A stretch of 39,494 nucleotides of DNA, taken from Arthrobacter sp. ISL-95 (GTDB lineage Bacteria > Actinomycetota > Actinomycetes > Actinomycetales > Micrococcaceae). The stretch lies in the NCBI RefSeq assembly GCF_018613695.1, contig NZ_JAGGPR010000010.1, forward strand, positions 1 to 39,494, written 5' to 3'. Shown in pieces: positions 26,226 to 33,861 of this stretch. The position numbers were made by a program, and so were the translations under genes. How positions within the stretch are numbered: position 1 is the stretch's first letter; each line of letters starts with the position of its first letter. The notes under the pieces are model-generated. The model was not told the origin of the DNA, did no database searches, and was given only the letters and a program-made list of their open reading frames with translations.

Positions 26226-27347
26226 TCAGGTCGGCAGGGACGCCGCTTCGGAGAGCAGTGCTCCGGCGCGGCACAACCAGTGCGCGGGTTCGGCCATCGA
26301 CTGTTCCAGCCCGCCGGCTATGTCGGTCAGCGAGATCGCGTGTGCAAAGTCCGAGGAGTCAGCATCCAGCGCGATCTGTCCCGCCACGACGGCCGCCGCC
26401 ACCCCGGCCGAACGAGCGATCGCGGCGACCGCACTGGGCACTTTCCCCGCCAAGGACTGCGAGTCGAACTGACCTTCTCCCGTTACCACCAGGTCGGCGT
26501 CGGCGACCGCTTGTCGCAGCCGGATGAGCCCCGCGATCGCCTTGGCACCGGGTGCGAGCCGCGCACCCCACAGGCGCAGCGCATAGCCGGTGCCGCCGGC
26601 GGCACCGGAACCGGGTTCGCCGGGATCGCCGCCGAGCAGGTCCGAGAAGTGTCGCAGCCCCTCGTCGGCACGCTGTACGCCGTCGGCATCCATCCCCTTC
26701 TGCGGTCCGAACACGGCGGCAGCACCCGTAGGCCCGAGCAGTGGATTGGTCACGTCGGTGATCACCGAAGCTCCGTCGGCGGGCAACGGCCGCAAGACCG
26801 TGAGGTCGGCCGCGGCGACCGCTGCCAGCCCGCGCGCGCCCGAAGTCACCGGCGAGCCGGTGGCATCCGTGAACGTCGCGCCCAACGCCCGCAGCATCCC
26901 AAGACCCCCGTCGGTCGAGGCACTCGACCCGATACCGAGCACCAGCCGCGAGACGCCGTGGTCGAGGGCGGCCGCGATGGCCTGGCCGAATCCGGTGGTG
27001 TCGGCGTCTTCGGGCAACCGCTGTCTGCCTAAAAGTTCGATCCCCGAGGTGTTCGCGAGCTCGACCACGCCCACCCCTCCGGGATCGCGGTCGGTCGCGG
27101 GCAGCAGCAACCACTCCGCCGTGCGCGGCAGGCCGTCCGGCCCACGCACCTCGACGGGCATCCGCCGGGCGGCTGGCTCCGCCAGAGCGAAGCAGGCAAC
27201 CGTGCCCTCTCCGCCGTCGGCCATCGGCCGCAGCACGATCTCCGCAAACGGATCGTGCAGCCGCCAGCCCCTTGCGAGCGCCTGCGCGACCGCGGGCGCA
27301 TCCAGAGTGCCCTTGAAGCTGTCAGGAGCGAAGACGATGCGGCTCAT
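26226..27347 (-). CDS. Glycerate kinase (GlxK/GarK type)
   Basis: A 373-residue enzyme that phosphorylates D-glycerate with ATP (2-phosphoglycerate in most members of this type). Signatures: the N-terminal IVFAPDSFKGTLDAPAVAQA, PMADGGEGT, and the glycine-rich LGIGSSASTDGGLGMLRALG, plus LVVTGEGQFDSQSLAGKVPS near the C-terminus. Length is normal for the family. No ribosome site precedes the ATG; instead a 106-residue frame ends with a TGA that overlaps it (ATGA). This could mean translational coupling, but the upstream frame looks poor. As the last gene of the acyl-CoA operon it might use a C3 product, but this is a guess. Confidence 0.9.
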   Translation of the reverse strand: MSRIVFAPDSFKGTLDAPAVAQALARGWRLHDPFAEIVLRPMADGGEGTVACFALAEPAARRMPVEVRGPDGLPRTAEWLLLPATDRDPGGVGVVELANTSGIELLGRQRLPEDADTTGFGQAIAAALDHGVSRLVLGIGSSASTDGGLGMLRALGATFTDATGSPVTSGARGLAAVAAADLTVLRPLPADGASVITDVTNPLLGPTGAAAVFGPQKGMDADGVQRADEGLRHFSDLLGGDPGEPGSGAAGGTGYALRLWGARLAPGAKAIAGLIRLRQAVADADLVVTGEGQFDSQSLAGKVPSAVAAIARSAGVAAAVVAGQIALDADSSDFAHAISLTDIAGGLEQSMAEPAHWLCRAGALLSEAASLPT

Positions 27348-27664
27348 TGGAGAGGTGAGGTGGTCGCACCGGCGTAAACAGTCACGACGTCGATTCTGTT
27401 CACGTCAGTCATCCGTGTATGTGAAAGCTGCCGTAGTGAAGCTCGGCTCGGCCGTGTTCGCCGGGACCCTCCCCACACAGGTAGTGCAGCAGTACCGGCC
27501 CGTCGGTCGGACAGTCCAGTTGACCAGCCGCCGTCGGCGCGTCGTTCGCGCTCACTCGAACCCACCTCAGCGCGACCAAGGTTCATACGCGTCGACTGCC
27601 GACCTTTTGCGCGCTTGGTCATCAGCGTCCTCGCCCGAACCGCCCCATTCACCACAATGCTCAT
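27344..27664 (-). other. 106-codon frame bridging acyl-CoA dehydrogenase and glycerate kinase genes
   Basis: This frame begins with an ATG overlapping the stop of the acyl-CoA dehydrogenase gene and ends with a TGA overlapping the glycerate kinase ATG, so by spacing it looks like an operon gene. Its translation is rich in Arg, Ser and Thr, and has no recognised domain. Another minus frame in the same stretch reads DGPVLLHYLCGEGPGEHGRA ELHYGSFHIHG and looks more protein-like, which suggests a frameshifted former gene. Confidence 0.25.
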
Positions 27665-28806
27665 CGCAATCCCAGACCCCTCGCGACAATGCTTCGCAGC
27701 ACTTCTTTCGTACCGCCGCGGATCGTGGCCGAAGGAGAGTTGAGTATCACATGTGCCAACATTGCCTGGTAAGCGTCCGCGGCGCCCGGGTCAGGCTCTG
27801 TCTGCAAGGCTAACCGAAGGACGTCGGGAATCTCTTGTTCGAAGCAGGTGCCCAAATCTTTCACCAGCGCCGCATGGAGCGCAGGATCTTTCCCGTCGGC
27901 GATCATCGACGCCACCGACCTCGACATCCGACGCAGCGTAACGAGATGGGACACCATTCGCCCGATTACTCTCGTACCTTCAGCTGAGGGATACTGCTTC
28001 AAGATCCTGACGAACTCCTCCAACGCGCGAAGATGCGAAAGGAATCGCTCCGGACCGCTTCGTTCGAAAGCCAACTCACTGGTGACTTGATTCCAGCCAT
28101 CTCCCTCGGTCCCGATGATCGCGTCGTCGGGAAGGAAAACATCCTGAAAGTGCACCTCGTTGAAGTGTTTGCCCCCGGCGATGTCGGTGATTGGCCGACA
28201 CACGATACCGGGCGTATTCATATCGACCAAGAACTGGCTCAGGCCCTCGTGCCGCGTCTCGCCCGCCGGCGCGGTGCGGCAGAACAAGATCATGTAGTGG
28301 CTGCGGTGGGCATTCGTCGTCCAGATTTTCGTTCCATTCACAAGCCAACCTCCGTCGACCCGGTTGGCACGGGTTCGAACCGACGCAAGGTCCGATCCGG
28401 AATCTGGCTCACTCATCCCGATACAGAAGTACGCCTTGCCTGCGGCTATGAGGGGAAGGATTTCCTGGCGCTGGCGCTCGCTGCCATACCGCAACAGCAG
28501 AAAACCGCTTTGCCTGTCTGCTACCGAATGCGCGGTAATCGGCGCGCGTGCCGCGAGCAATTCCTCGAGTACGACATAGCGCTCGACGAGGCCGTACCCA
28601 CCTCCGCCATACTCCATGGGAAAGCCCATGCCGATCCACCCACGTGCGCCGAGCGCCTCGCTGAATTGAGGATCGTAGCCACCGAAGGCAGTGGCCGCGT
28701 CACGATCGACGGGCCACTCGAAACCGTCAAGAAATTCTCGCACCTCCGCTCGTAGCCGTTCGCCCGTTTCAGACAGCCGAGGTGATGGGAAGGTCAGAGC
28801 GTTCAT
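27661..28806 (-). CDS. Acyl-CoA dehydrogenase, active-site-type subunit
   Basis: About 381 residues. The middle domain has the substrate/flavin motif CIGMSEPDSGSDLASVRTRA and the WLVNGTKIWTTNAHRSHYMI segment; the N-terminal helical domain has GWIGMGFPMEYGGGG. In the C-terminal domain the RxxFGxxxxxxQ flavin-pyrophosphate motif is missing, and the end reads ATIRGGTKEVLRSIVARGLG. The start ATG at 28804-28806 overlaps the stop of the other acyl-CoA dehydrogenase gene. With its partner at 28803-29876, it resembles the alpha2beta2 dehydrogenases of actinobacterial steroid degradation (ChsE1-ChsE2 type). It would introduce a 2,3-double bond into an acyl-CoA; the acyl group is unknown. Confidence 0.9.
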   Translation of the reverse strand: MNALTFPSPRLSETGERLRAEVREFLDGFEWPVDRDAATAFGGYDPQFSEALGARGWIGMGFPMEYGGGGYGLVERYVVLEELLAARAPITAHSVADRQSGFLLLRYGSERQRQEILPLIAAGKAYFCIGMSEPDSGSDLASVRTRANRVDGGWLVNGTKIWTTNAHRSHYMILFCRTAPAGETRHEGLSQFLVDMNTPGIVCRPITDIAGGKHFNEVHFQDVFLPDDAIIGTEGDGWNQVTSELAFERSGPERFLSHLRALEEFVRILKQYPSAEGTRVIGRMVSHLVTLRRMSRSVASMIADGKDPALHAALVKDLGTCFEQEIPDVLRLALQTEPDPGAADAYQAMLAHVILNSPSATIRGGTKEVLRSIVARGLGLR

Positions 28807-29876
28807 TTCGACTCTCCTACAGTGATGCCAGCACCCAGAGGCGCCAGGGTGCGCCACAAGGTGGTCTCGAGTTCTTCGCCGAGGATCTGTCGTCCTAGTT
28901 CGTCAGCCCAAAAGGCTTCATTGCCGAACTCGTCGCGCCAGGACCAGAGTTGTTTGGTGAACAGTTGCAAATTGAGTTCTTCGGTGAAACCGATTGCCCC
29001 GAACACCTGGTGCGCGATCGCGGCGCCCGCTCCGGCAGCTTCCCCGGTACGGATCTTCGCGCTAAGCGCCGCCACGCTGTGGAAGAGCGACTCGTCGTCA
29101 CTGACAAGCCATTCATCGATGGCCTCACTACCGGCTTCCGTGGCTGCCCGCGCGGCTGCTGCCTGCGTTGCGAGAACAGAAACGTTCTGTTGAATGGCTT
29201 GGAACTTGCCAATCGGCCGGCCAAACTGCACTCGCATGTTTGCGTATTCCACAGACAAAGTCAGGGTCCGTTCAAGAGCACCCGCCATCAGTGCACTGCG
29301 GGCGATAGCAGCGATCACCAGAAGCGATCTGGGCTCGAAAGGCGCAGGCACCACCTCGGCAGGTATGACGCCTTCGAGCCGGATATCGTCGCGCGGATCC
29401 CCCGCCAGATTGCGACCAGATGTAACGGAGACACCCGGAGCCAGGCGGTCCACTACGACAAGCTGAGGCGAAGGGCTGTCGCTCATGAACACGACATGCG
29501 TAGACGTACTACCCCACGGGACACGTCTGAGAGTTCCCTCTACGCGCCAGACATCTCCTGAGCGACTCAGGTGGACCGGTGCATCCGCCGAAGCAAAGGC
29601 GATCGTAGGCTGATCCGTCTCTTGTGCGCCTGCCAGATCAATCAGCCAATGGCCGATCATCGTCTCAGCGAGCGGCACAGCAGCGGCATTATTGCCTGCG
29701 ATCTCCAAGAGTTCGCAAGCAATCGCCCAGTTCACACCGATGCCACCCTTAGTCTCGGGCACCAAAGCCTTATCCACACCGGTAGTTTGCAGAGAGCCCC
29801 ATAAATCAGACGGTTCATCGGCGAAGATCTCCGCCAGAGCTTGATGAAGCATCTCGCGCGTTTCATCGTCCATCAT
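28803..29876 (-). CDS. Acyl-CoA dehydrogenase, partner subunit with C-terminal FAD motif
   Basis: A 357-residue shorter acyl-CoA dehydrogenase-like protein. It keeps the C-terminal flavin motif RVQFGRPIGKFQAIQQNVSV and the end AHQVFGAIGFTEELNLQLFT, but its middle domain lacks the EPxxGSD motif found in the neighbour. The motifs of the two proteins are thus complementary, as in two-gene heterotetrameric enzymes. Two adjacent ATGs (29876 and 29873) follow AAGGA; the second has the better spacing. The stop overlaps the next gene's start by four bases, which favours equal synthesis and co-assembly. Confidence 0.9.
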   Translation of the reverse strand: MMDDETREMLHQALAEIFADEPSDLWGSLQTTGVDKALVPETKGGIGVNWAIACELLEIAGNNAAAVPLAETMIGHWLIDLAGAQETDQPTIAFASADAPVHLSRSGDVWRVEGTLRRVPWGSTSTHVVFMSDSPSPQLVVVDRLAPGVSVTSGRNLAGDPRDDIRLEGVIPAEVVPAPFEPRSLLVIAAIARSALMAGALERTLTLSVEYANMRVQFGRPIGKFQAIQQNVSVLATQAAAARAATEAGSEAIDEWLVSDDESLFHSVAALSAKIRTGEAAGAGAAIAHQVFGAIGFTEELNLQLFTKQLWSWRDEFGNEAFWADELGRQILGEELETTLWRTLAPLGAGITVGESK

Positions 29877-29995
29877 TCATTCCTTCTTTCTGGTCGCTGC
29901 GGGAAGTGCCGGGCACGTGTGCCCCATTCGTTGCACTACCGTCTCCTGGTCTGAGCTCACGTGGTTGCCGACGCATTTGTCGCGCCCGAGGGCGG

Positions 29996-30772
29996 TCACG
30001 GTCGCTCGCCGAACTGATGACCAGTGACGATCCGCTCCCCCGACGACTCAACCCACCGAGTAAAGACCTCCAATGGCTCTCTCGGAGTCTGGAGAGTGTT
30101 GACAATCATTTGCTGATCCGCGTAACCAAGTGCCATGCCGCAGACCAGGGTTTCGTCCGGTCCGGCGTCCAAGAAGGGAAGGATGACCTTGCCATAGTAA
30201 TTCCATGCAGCCTGCGGGCATGTGTGCAATCCGTGTGCTCTCGCCAGAAGCATGATGTTCTGCATGAACATGCCGTAGTCAAGGAATGAGCCGCGCCCCA
30301 TAACTCGGTCCATTGTGAACATTAGTCCTACTGGCGCGTCGAAAAAGTGGTAGTTGCGCTGTCGCTGCACGCGCATTTTCTCTTTTTCCCCCCGCGCAAT
30401 CCCAAGCAGGCCGTACAGGCTCCACCCATTCTGTCGCTTTCGGTCGATATACGGCGACACCCACTCGCTGGGGTAGAAATCGGGGTCATCACGGTAGGCA
30501 GCCACGAGATTCGGATCGTCGCTGACAGCATCATCCGCTGCCAACACCTCGGCCACAAGGTCATCGCGCGGCTGCCCCTGCAATACATAAACCTTCCACG
30601 GCTGTGTGTTCGTCCCAGATGCAGACCTACTGGCGACGCGCAGAATGTCCTCAACGACCTCGCGATCGATCGGACGATTGCGGTCGAACGCCCGACACGC
30701 GAATCGCGTCTCGATAGCGGCCAGGACACTGTCAGGGTCGTCGATCTGTGCTGCAACTCTGGATGCGGACAA
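29996..30772 (-). CDS. Nitroreductase family flavoprotein
   Basis: A 258-residue FMN-dependent oxidoreductase-type protein. The nitroreductase fold is indicated by AAIETRFACRAFDRNRPIDR and ASRSASGTNTQPWKVYVLQG (FMN-binding segment), and the C-terminal CPQAAWNYYGKVILPFLDAG with GYADQQMIVNTLQTPREPLE. Start is a TTG at 30770-30772 with GAGGAG upstream. It lies inside the acyl-CoA operon, so it may reduce or oxidise a ring or enone intermediate rather than a nitro compound; members of this family do both. About 120 bp separate it from the acyl-CoA dehydrogenase genes that follow. Confidence 0.9.
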   Translation of the reverse strand: MSASRVAAQIDDPDSVLAAIETRFACRAFDRNRPIDREVVEDILRVASRSASGTNTQPWKVYVLQGQPRDDLVAEVLAADDAVSDDPNLVAAYRDDPDFYPSEWVSPYIDRKRQNGWSLYGLLGIARGEKEKMRVQRQRNYHFFDAPVGLMFTMDRVMGRGSFLDYGMFMQNIMLLARAHGLHTCPQAAWNYYGKVILPFLDAGPDETLVCGMALGYADQQMIVNTLQTPREPLEVFTRWVESSGERIVTGHQFGERP

Positions 30773-30876
30773 CGGCTACTCCTCGGATTGAATGGGCTGA
30801 TGTGGCGTTTGTATATCGTCCGGTCGGGCGGTGAATCGGTGCCCGACGAGAGAATTCCGCGGCCTGGGCACCGTCC

Positions 30877-31674
30877 TTACCTGCCCTCAAACTGGGGAAC
30901 TCGCTTCTCCCGGAAGGCGGACAGTCCCTCGACGCGGTCGAAGGAATAGCTGTGCGCAGCGGACAGGGCACGCTCGTAGCGCAGACCAGTCGACACAGGG
31001 TGGTCGAGTGAGTCGTTCAGCGCTTGCTTCATGCGTGCGAGCACCAGCGGACTCTTCGAAGAAATCGTGTCGGCGAGGCGCTCAACCGAGCCCACGAGTT
31101 CGTCATCTGCGACGACCTCGTTCACCAGACCGTACGCCACCCACTCACGCGCCGTCTGCGTCTGCCCGGTGAACATCAAGTACTTGGCATTGTTCAGTCC
31201 GATTTTCCGGGGAAGTCGAACGGTGACTCCGGCACCGGGGAACATCGCGAAGTTCGAGTGGGAATCACCAATAACTGCCGACTCCGCTGCCACCACGATG
31301 TCGCAGGAGAGAACGAGTTCCAGACCGCCAGCTACGGCGATGCCGTTGATTGCCGCGATCACCGGGGTGCCGCTCGCCTCGATGAAGCTGGTGAGCTCAC
31401 CGATCTTCTTGACGAACCTCGCACCCTCTTCGGGAGTCCGTTTGCCACTGTCCTTCAGGTCGGCGCCAGCGCAAAATCCGCGTCCGCTGCCGGTGAGCAC
31501 CATCGCCCGCACCTCTGGATCGCGATCGCCCTCTTCAACAGCAGCGACGAGAGCATCCAGCATGGTAGCCGTTATGGCATTCAGTGCCTTCGGCCGGTTG
31601 AGGGTCAGCCACAACACCGATCCTCGTCGCTCTGTCAGGAGCTCATCCGTTGTGTCATTCGTTTCCGTGGTCAT
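30877..31674 (-). CDS. Enoyl-CoA hydratase/isomerase family protein (crotonase)
   Basis: About 265 residues. Crotonase signatures: LTLNRPKALNAITATMLDAL, the oxyanion-hole block GRGFCAGADLKDSGKR, and INGIAVAGGLELVLSCDIVV. By eye, the first catalytic glutamate of enoyl-CoA hydratase (in GGxEL) is present, but the second (PExxLG) is replaced: the segment reads GDSHSNFAMFPGAGV. Hydration is therefore possible but not certain; isomerase or another crotonase reaction fits too. The ATG at 31672-31674 follows GAGGAAGG. A 26-bp palindrome lies 18 bp upstream of the start, between this gene and the thiolase-like gene. Confidence 0.9.
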   Translation of the reverse strand: MTTETNDTTDELLTERRGSVLWLTLNRPKALNAITATMLDALVAAVEEGDRDPEVRAMVLTGSGRGFCAGADLKDSGKRTPEEGARFVKKIGELTSFIEASGTPVIAAINGIAVAGGLELVLSCDIVVAAESAVIGDSHSNFAMFPGAGVTVRLPRKIGLNNAKYLMFTGQTQTAREWVAYGLVNEVVADDELVGSVERLADTISSKSPLVLARMKQALNDSLDHPVSTGLRYERALSAAHSYSFDRVEGLSAFREKRVPQFEGR

Positions 31675-31691
31675 CGACAATCCTTCCTCGT

Positions 31692-31717
31692 TCACCGAAC
31701 GAGTACTTGTTCGGTGA
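31692..31717. promoter_or_regulatory. 26-bp palindrome, candidate operator of the acyl-CoA operon
   Basis: TCACCGAAC and GTTCGGTGA flank the centre GAGTACTT, itself palindromic except for its outer pair; only one position pair in 26 bp is mismatched. It lies between the thiolase-like gene's stop and the crotonase start. The size and symmetry fit a TetR-type dimer site, known for many regulators of acyl-CoA catabolism, but no such gene is adjacent. It suggests a second promoter inside the operon. Confidence 0.65.
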
Positions 31718-31765
31718 TTATGTTGCAAAAACAATCGCTTTCTTACAAATGCTTGTTGGCGAAGC

Positions 31766-32902
31766 TCATCGTTGCAGGATATGCACGACGCACACGGGGC
31801 CGATCCCGACCATGTGCGCCAGCCCGACCCTTGCGTCCGGCTGTTGCCTGTCTCCTGCTTCTCCGCGAAGTTGCCTCGTGATCTCGGCTATCTGCCCCAG
31901 GCCCGTCGGGCCGAGGGGATGTCCCATGGCGAGCAGGCCGCCAGAGGGGCTGACAGCGTGTCGGCCGCCGATGTCGAACGACCCTTTGGCGAGTTCGGCA
32001 GCCCCCTGCCCTGGAGGGCACAGTCCCATTGCCTCGACGAACAACAACTCTTCGATCGCGAACGCATCGTGCACCTCGACGACATCCAGATCCGACGGAT
32101 CGCCGCCCCATTCCTCGTAGGCCGCCTGGGTCGCGGCCTGGGTCAACGCGACGTCGGCGTTTGCGCCGTCGAACGCCTGATCGCTTACTGTCGAAGATGC
32201 TGCAACGCGGACCGAACGGCGCTGATCGACTTTGAAGCGGTCCATCGCCTCATCGGACATGACGATCACGGCCGCTGCCCCCTCACCTATGGGGGTGATC
32301 TGCAAACTGTTGAGCGATCCTGCAACATAGGGAGGACGGACAACCTCCTCGAGCGTCCGCCTCTTTCTGCGCTGTGCATATGGGTTGAGAGCGCCATTGT
32401 TATGGTTCTTGACAGCAACGAGACCGATCTGTTCCTTGGTGTATCCCGCCTCTGCCAGGTAACGCTCAGTGAGCAGCGCGTAGCGTGCAAACGGGACATC
32501 CTGAACCGGGGAGATCGGAGTGATCCCGGTATCCGGAGCAGCGATCCTTCCGATGGGCTTGTCGACTCCGATGGCGATAGCCACATCGGCCAAACCACTC
32601 GCCACTTCTGCGACGGCCTGCCGGAATGCCGTGGAGCCTGTAGCCGAGGCGTTCTCGACCTGAGAAACTCGAAGCCCCGTCATTCCGAGGTACCGGAGCA
32701 TGGGAACCCCAGCCGCCATGCCTAGTCTGGCGGTGCCGACGAACGCGGCTTCGACGGCCGGCCACGTAATCCCAGCGTCGACGAGCGCTTCTCTAACGGC
32801 CTGCAGGCCCAGTTCGATGTACGACGTTTCGGTCGGGTACTGGTACGGGTGCAGACCGATGCCGACAACATGCACTGGACGAAGATCAGTAATCAGAACC
32901 AT
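31766..32902 (-). CDS. SCP2-thiolase-like protein, probable retro-aldolase (Ltp2-like)
   Basis: About 378 residues with the thiolase fold of lipid-transfer-type proteins. Features: VENASATGSTAFRQAVAEVA, where true thiolases have Cys in place of the Ser after ENA; EVHDAFAIEELLFVEAMGLC with the family histidine; and AMGHPLGPTGLGQIAEITRQ. Loss of the nucleophilic cysteine fits non-thiolase members such as Ltp2, a retro-aldolase in steroid side-chain degradation that works with a DUF35 partner. The gene starts at the ATG overlapping the stop of a DUF35 gene (TGATG), the expected partner. It should cleave a beta-hydroxyacyl-CoA. Thiolase activity cannot be excluded from sequence alone. Confidence 0.85.
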   Translation of the reverse strand: MVLITDLRPVHVVGIGLHPYQYPTETSYIELGLQAVREALVDAGITWPAVEAAFVGTARLGMAAGVPMLRYLGMTGLRVSQVENASATGSTAFRQAVAEVASGLADVAIAIGVDKPIGRIAAPDTGITPISPVQDVPFARYALLTERYLAEAGYTKEQIGLVAVKNHNNGALNPYAQRRKRRTLEEVVRPPYVAGSLNSLQITPIGEGAAAVIVMSDEAMDRFKVDQRRSVRVAASSTVSDQAFDGANADVALTQAATQAAYEEWGGDPSDLDVVEVHDAFAIEELLFVEAMGLCPPGQGAAELAKGSFDIGGRHAVSPSGGLLAMGHPLGPTGLGQIAEITRQLRGEAGDRQQPDARVGLAHMVGIGPVCVVHILQR

Positions 32903-33294
32903 CAGCGTTCTCCCAACGTGAAGACGACATAGGAATCGCGCAACCGGTCGCCGCCTTGGCCGACGACCGTCGCGCCGGGATGCCATTCAACTTCGTCATC
33001 CAGGAACGCATGAATCGTCGGACCGTCGGCAAGGCTGATCTCCCCCATAGCGAATGGAACCGGCCACTTGGCGTGCCGATGAACCTCGGCAAAGCTGCGC
33101 AAGACCCCGCGGGCCTCGAACCTCGTCTCACGGATCTCATCGCCAGGCGCTCCGCACCGCTCGCACCCGAAGCGCTGACGGGGAACGCCCCGCTGGCCGC
33201 ACTTGTGGCAAATCCACCCAATAAGCTGGATCCCTTGCTCAGAGTCCACCCACAGAGGCCCTGCCTCCTCACTCGGGATATCCTTCGAAACCAT
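32902..33294 (-). CDS. DUF35 zinc-ribbon/OB-fold protein
   Basis: A 130-residue protein. A zinc ribbon (GWICHKCGQRGVPRQRFGCE then RCG, two CxxC pairs) is followed by an OB-fold of about 70 residues ending VVFTLGER. Such proteins bind SCP2-thiolase-like enzymes and complete their active site or hold the CoA part. The ATG at 33292-33294 is chosen with GAGG 6 bases upstream; an open stretch upstream to 33408 has no ribosome site. It is the first gene of the acyl-CoA operon, translationally linked with the thiolase-like gene. Its OB-fold alone cannot reveal the substrate. Confidence 0.88.
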   Translation of the reverse strand: MVSKDIPSEEAGPLWVDSEQGIQLIGWICHKCGQRGVPRQRFGCERCGAPGDEIRETRFEARGVLRSFAEVHRHAKWPVPFAMGEISLADGPTIHAFLDDEVEWHPGATVVGQGGDRLRDSYVVFTLGER

Positions 33295-33730
33295 CCTGTG
33301 CCTCGTTCCAAATGTCTGCTGTGTCGCCCTGTGTATCCAGCCCGACCTCTGTGTCGACTGACTTGTGCCTTCACGCCAGGTCAGCACCCGACTCGCCCAC
33401 TGACGCATTCACGTTGCAACCTATCCCCCTAAGCGCTAGCGCTTATCGCTATCGGGCACCCTCGGCCCAATGCGCTCGAAGTTCGTTGCTGCACCGGGGA
33501 AGGGTCGGAATGTTGTGCCATCTGGTGAAACGCAATGCCGTCTGACGGTACATACATCATCCCCGGGAGTTTGTCGTCTTGTCAACAGAAGCGCGAAAGT
33601 GTTCCGGGCGGGCCTTCGCGCCCATGAGGCCCCAGATTGGGAATTTTTTGGCCGACGCCCCCAGCGGCTCGACCCGCGATTTATCTACACACCTGAACCG
33701 AGCCGGACAGCAACGGCCCTTCAGGAGTGC
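33295..33730. other. Divergent intergenic region
   Basis: Holds the 16-bp palindrome at 33430-33445 and presumably the promoter of the minus-strand operon, for which no clear -35/-10 pair was found. No gene with family resemblance was seen on either strand in this stretch. Confidence 0.4.
33430..33445. promoter_or_regulatory. 16-bp perfect palindrome upstream of the acyl-CoA operon
   Basis: TAAGCGCTAGCGCTTA is a perfect palindrome lying 136 bp upstream of the DUF35 start and on the far side of the divergent MHS promoter region. It may be an operator for one or both divergent units. It is unlike the palindrome at 31692-31717, so a different regulator would be expected. Confidence 0.5.
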
Positions 33731-33760
33731 TTGACACGGACTCATTGTGATGACCATCAT
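33731..33760 (+). promoter_or_regulatory. Candidate promoter of the MHS transporter gene
   Basis: A perfect -35 hexamer TTGACA at 33731-33736 and CATCAT at 33755-33760 (four of six matches to the -10 consensus) with an 18-bp spacer. Transcription would begin near 33767 and give a leader of about 95 bases containing the hairpin at 33804-33833. Confidence 0.45.
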
Positions 33761-33803
33761 GGACCCTGTTCTGGTTTTGGCCCACTGTGCCATCAGGCGG
33801 AAC

Positions 33804-33833
33804 GGTGGCTCTTCCAACGTCGGAAGGGCCACC
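33804..33833 (+). promoter_or_regulatory. Leader hairpin before the MHS transporter gene
   Basis: GGTGGCTCTTCC and GGAAGGGCCACC form a 12-bp stem (one G-T type pair) around the loop AACGTC, ending 28 bases before the start codon. The loop-side sequence CCAACGTCGGAAGG recurs as CCAACGACGGAAGG, which includes the ribosome site of the gene. The hairpin could affect translation or termination, or bind a protein; its role is inferred from position only. Confidence 0.45.
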
Positions 33834-33861
33834 GACCTTACCAACGACGGAAGGCAAATTT

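Noticed and set aside
26590..27813. A 407-codon plus-strand frame and similar long frames opposite glycerate kinase
   Set aside because: Antisense shadow caused by high GC; rich in Pro, Ser and Arg, while glycerate kinase on the other strand has all family motifs.
31772..32725. A 317-codon plus-strand frame
   Set aside because: Antisense to the thiolase-like gene; no domain resemblance.
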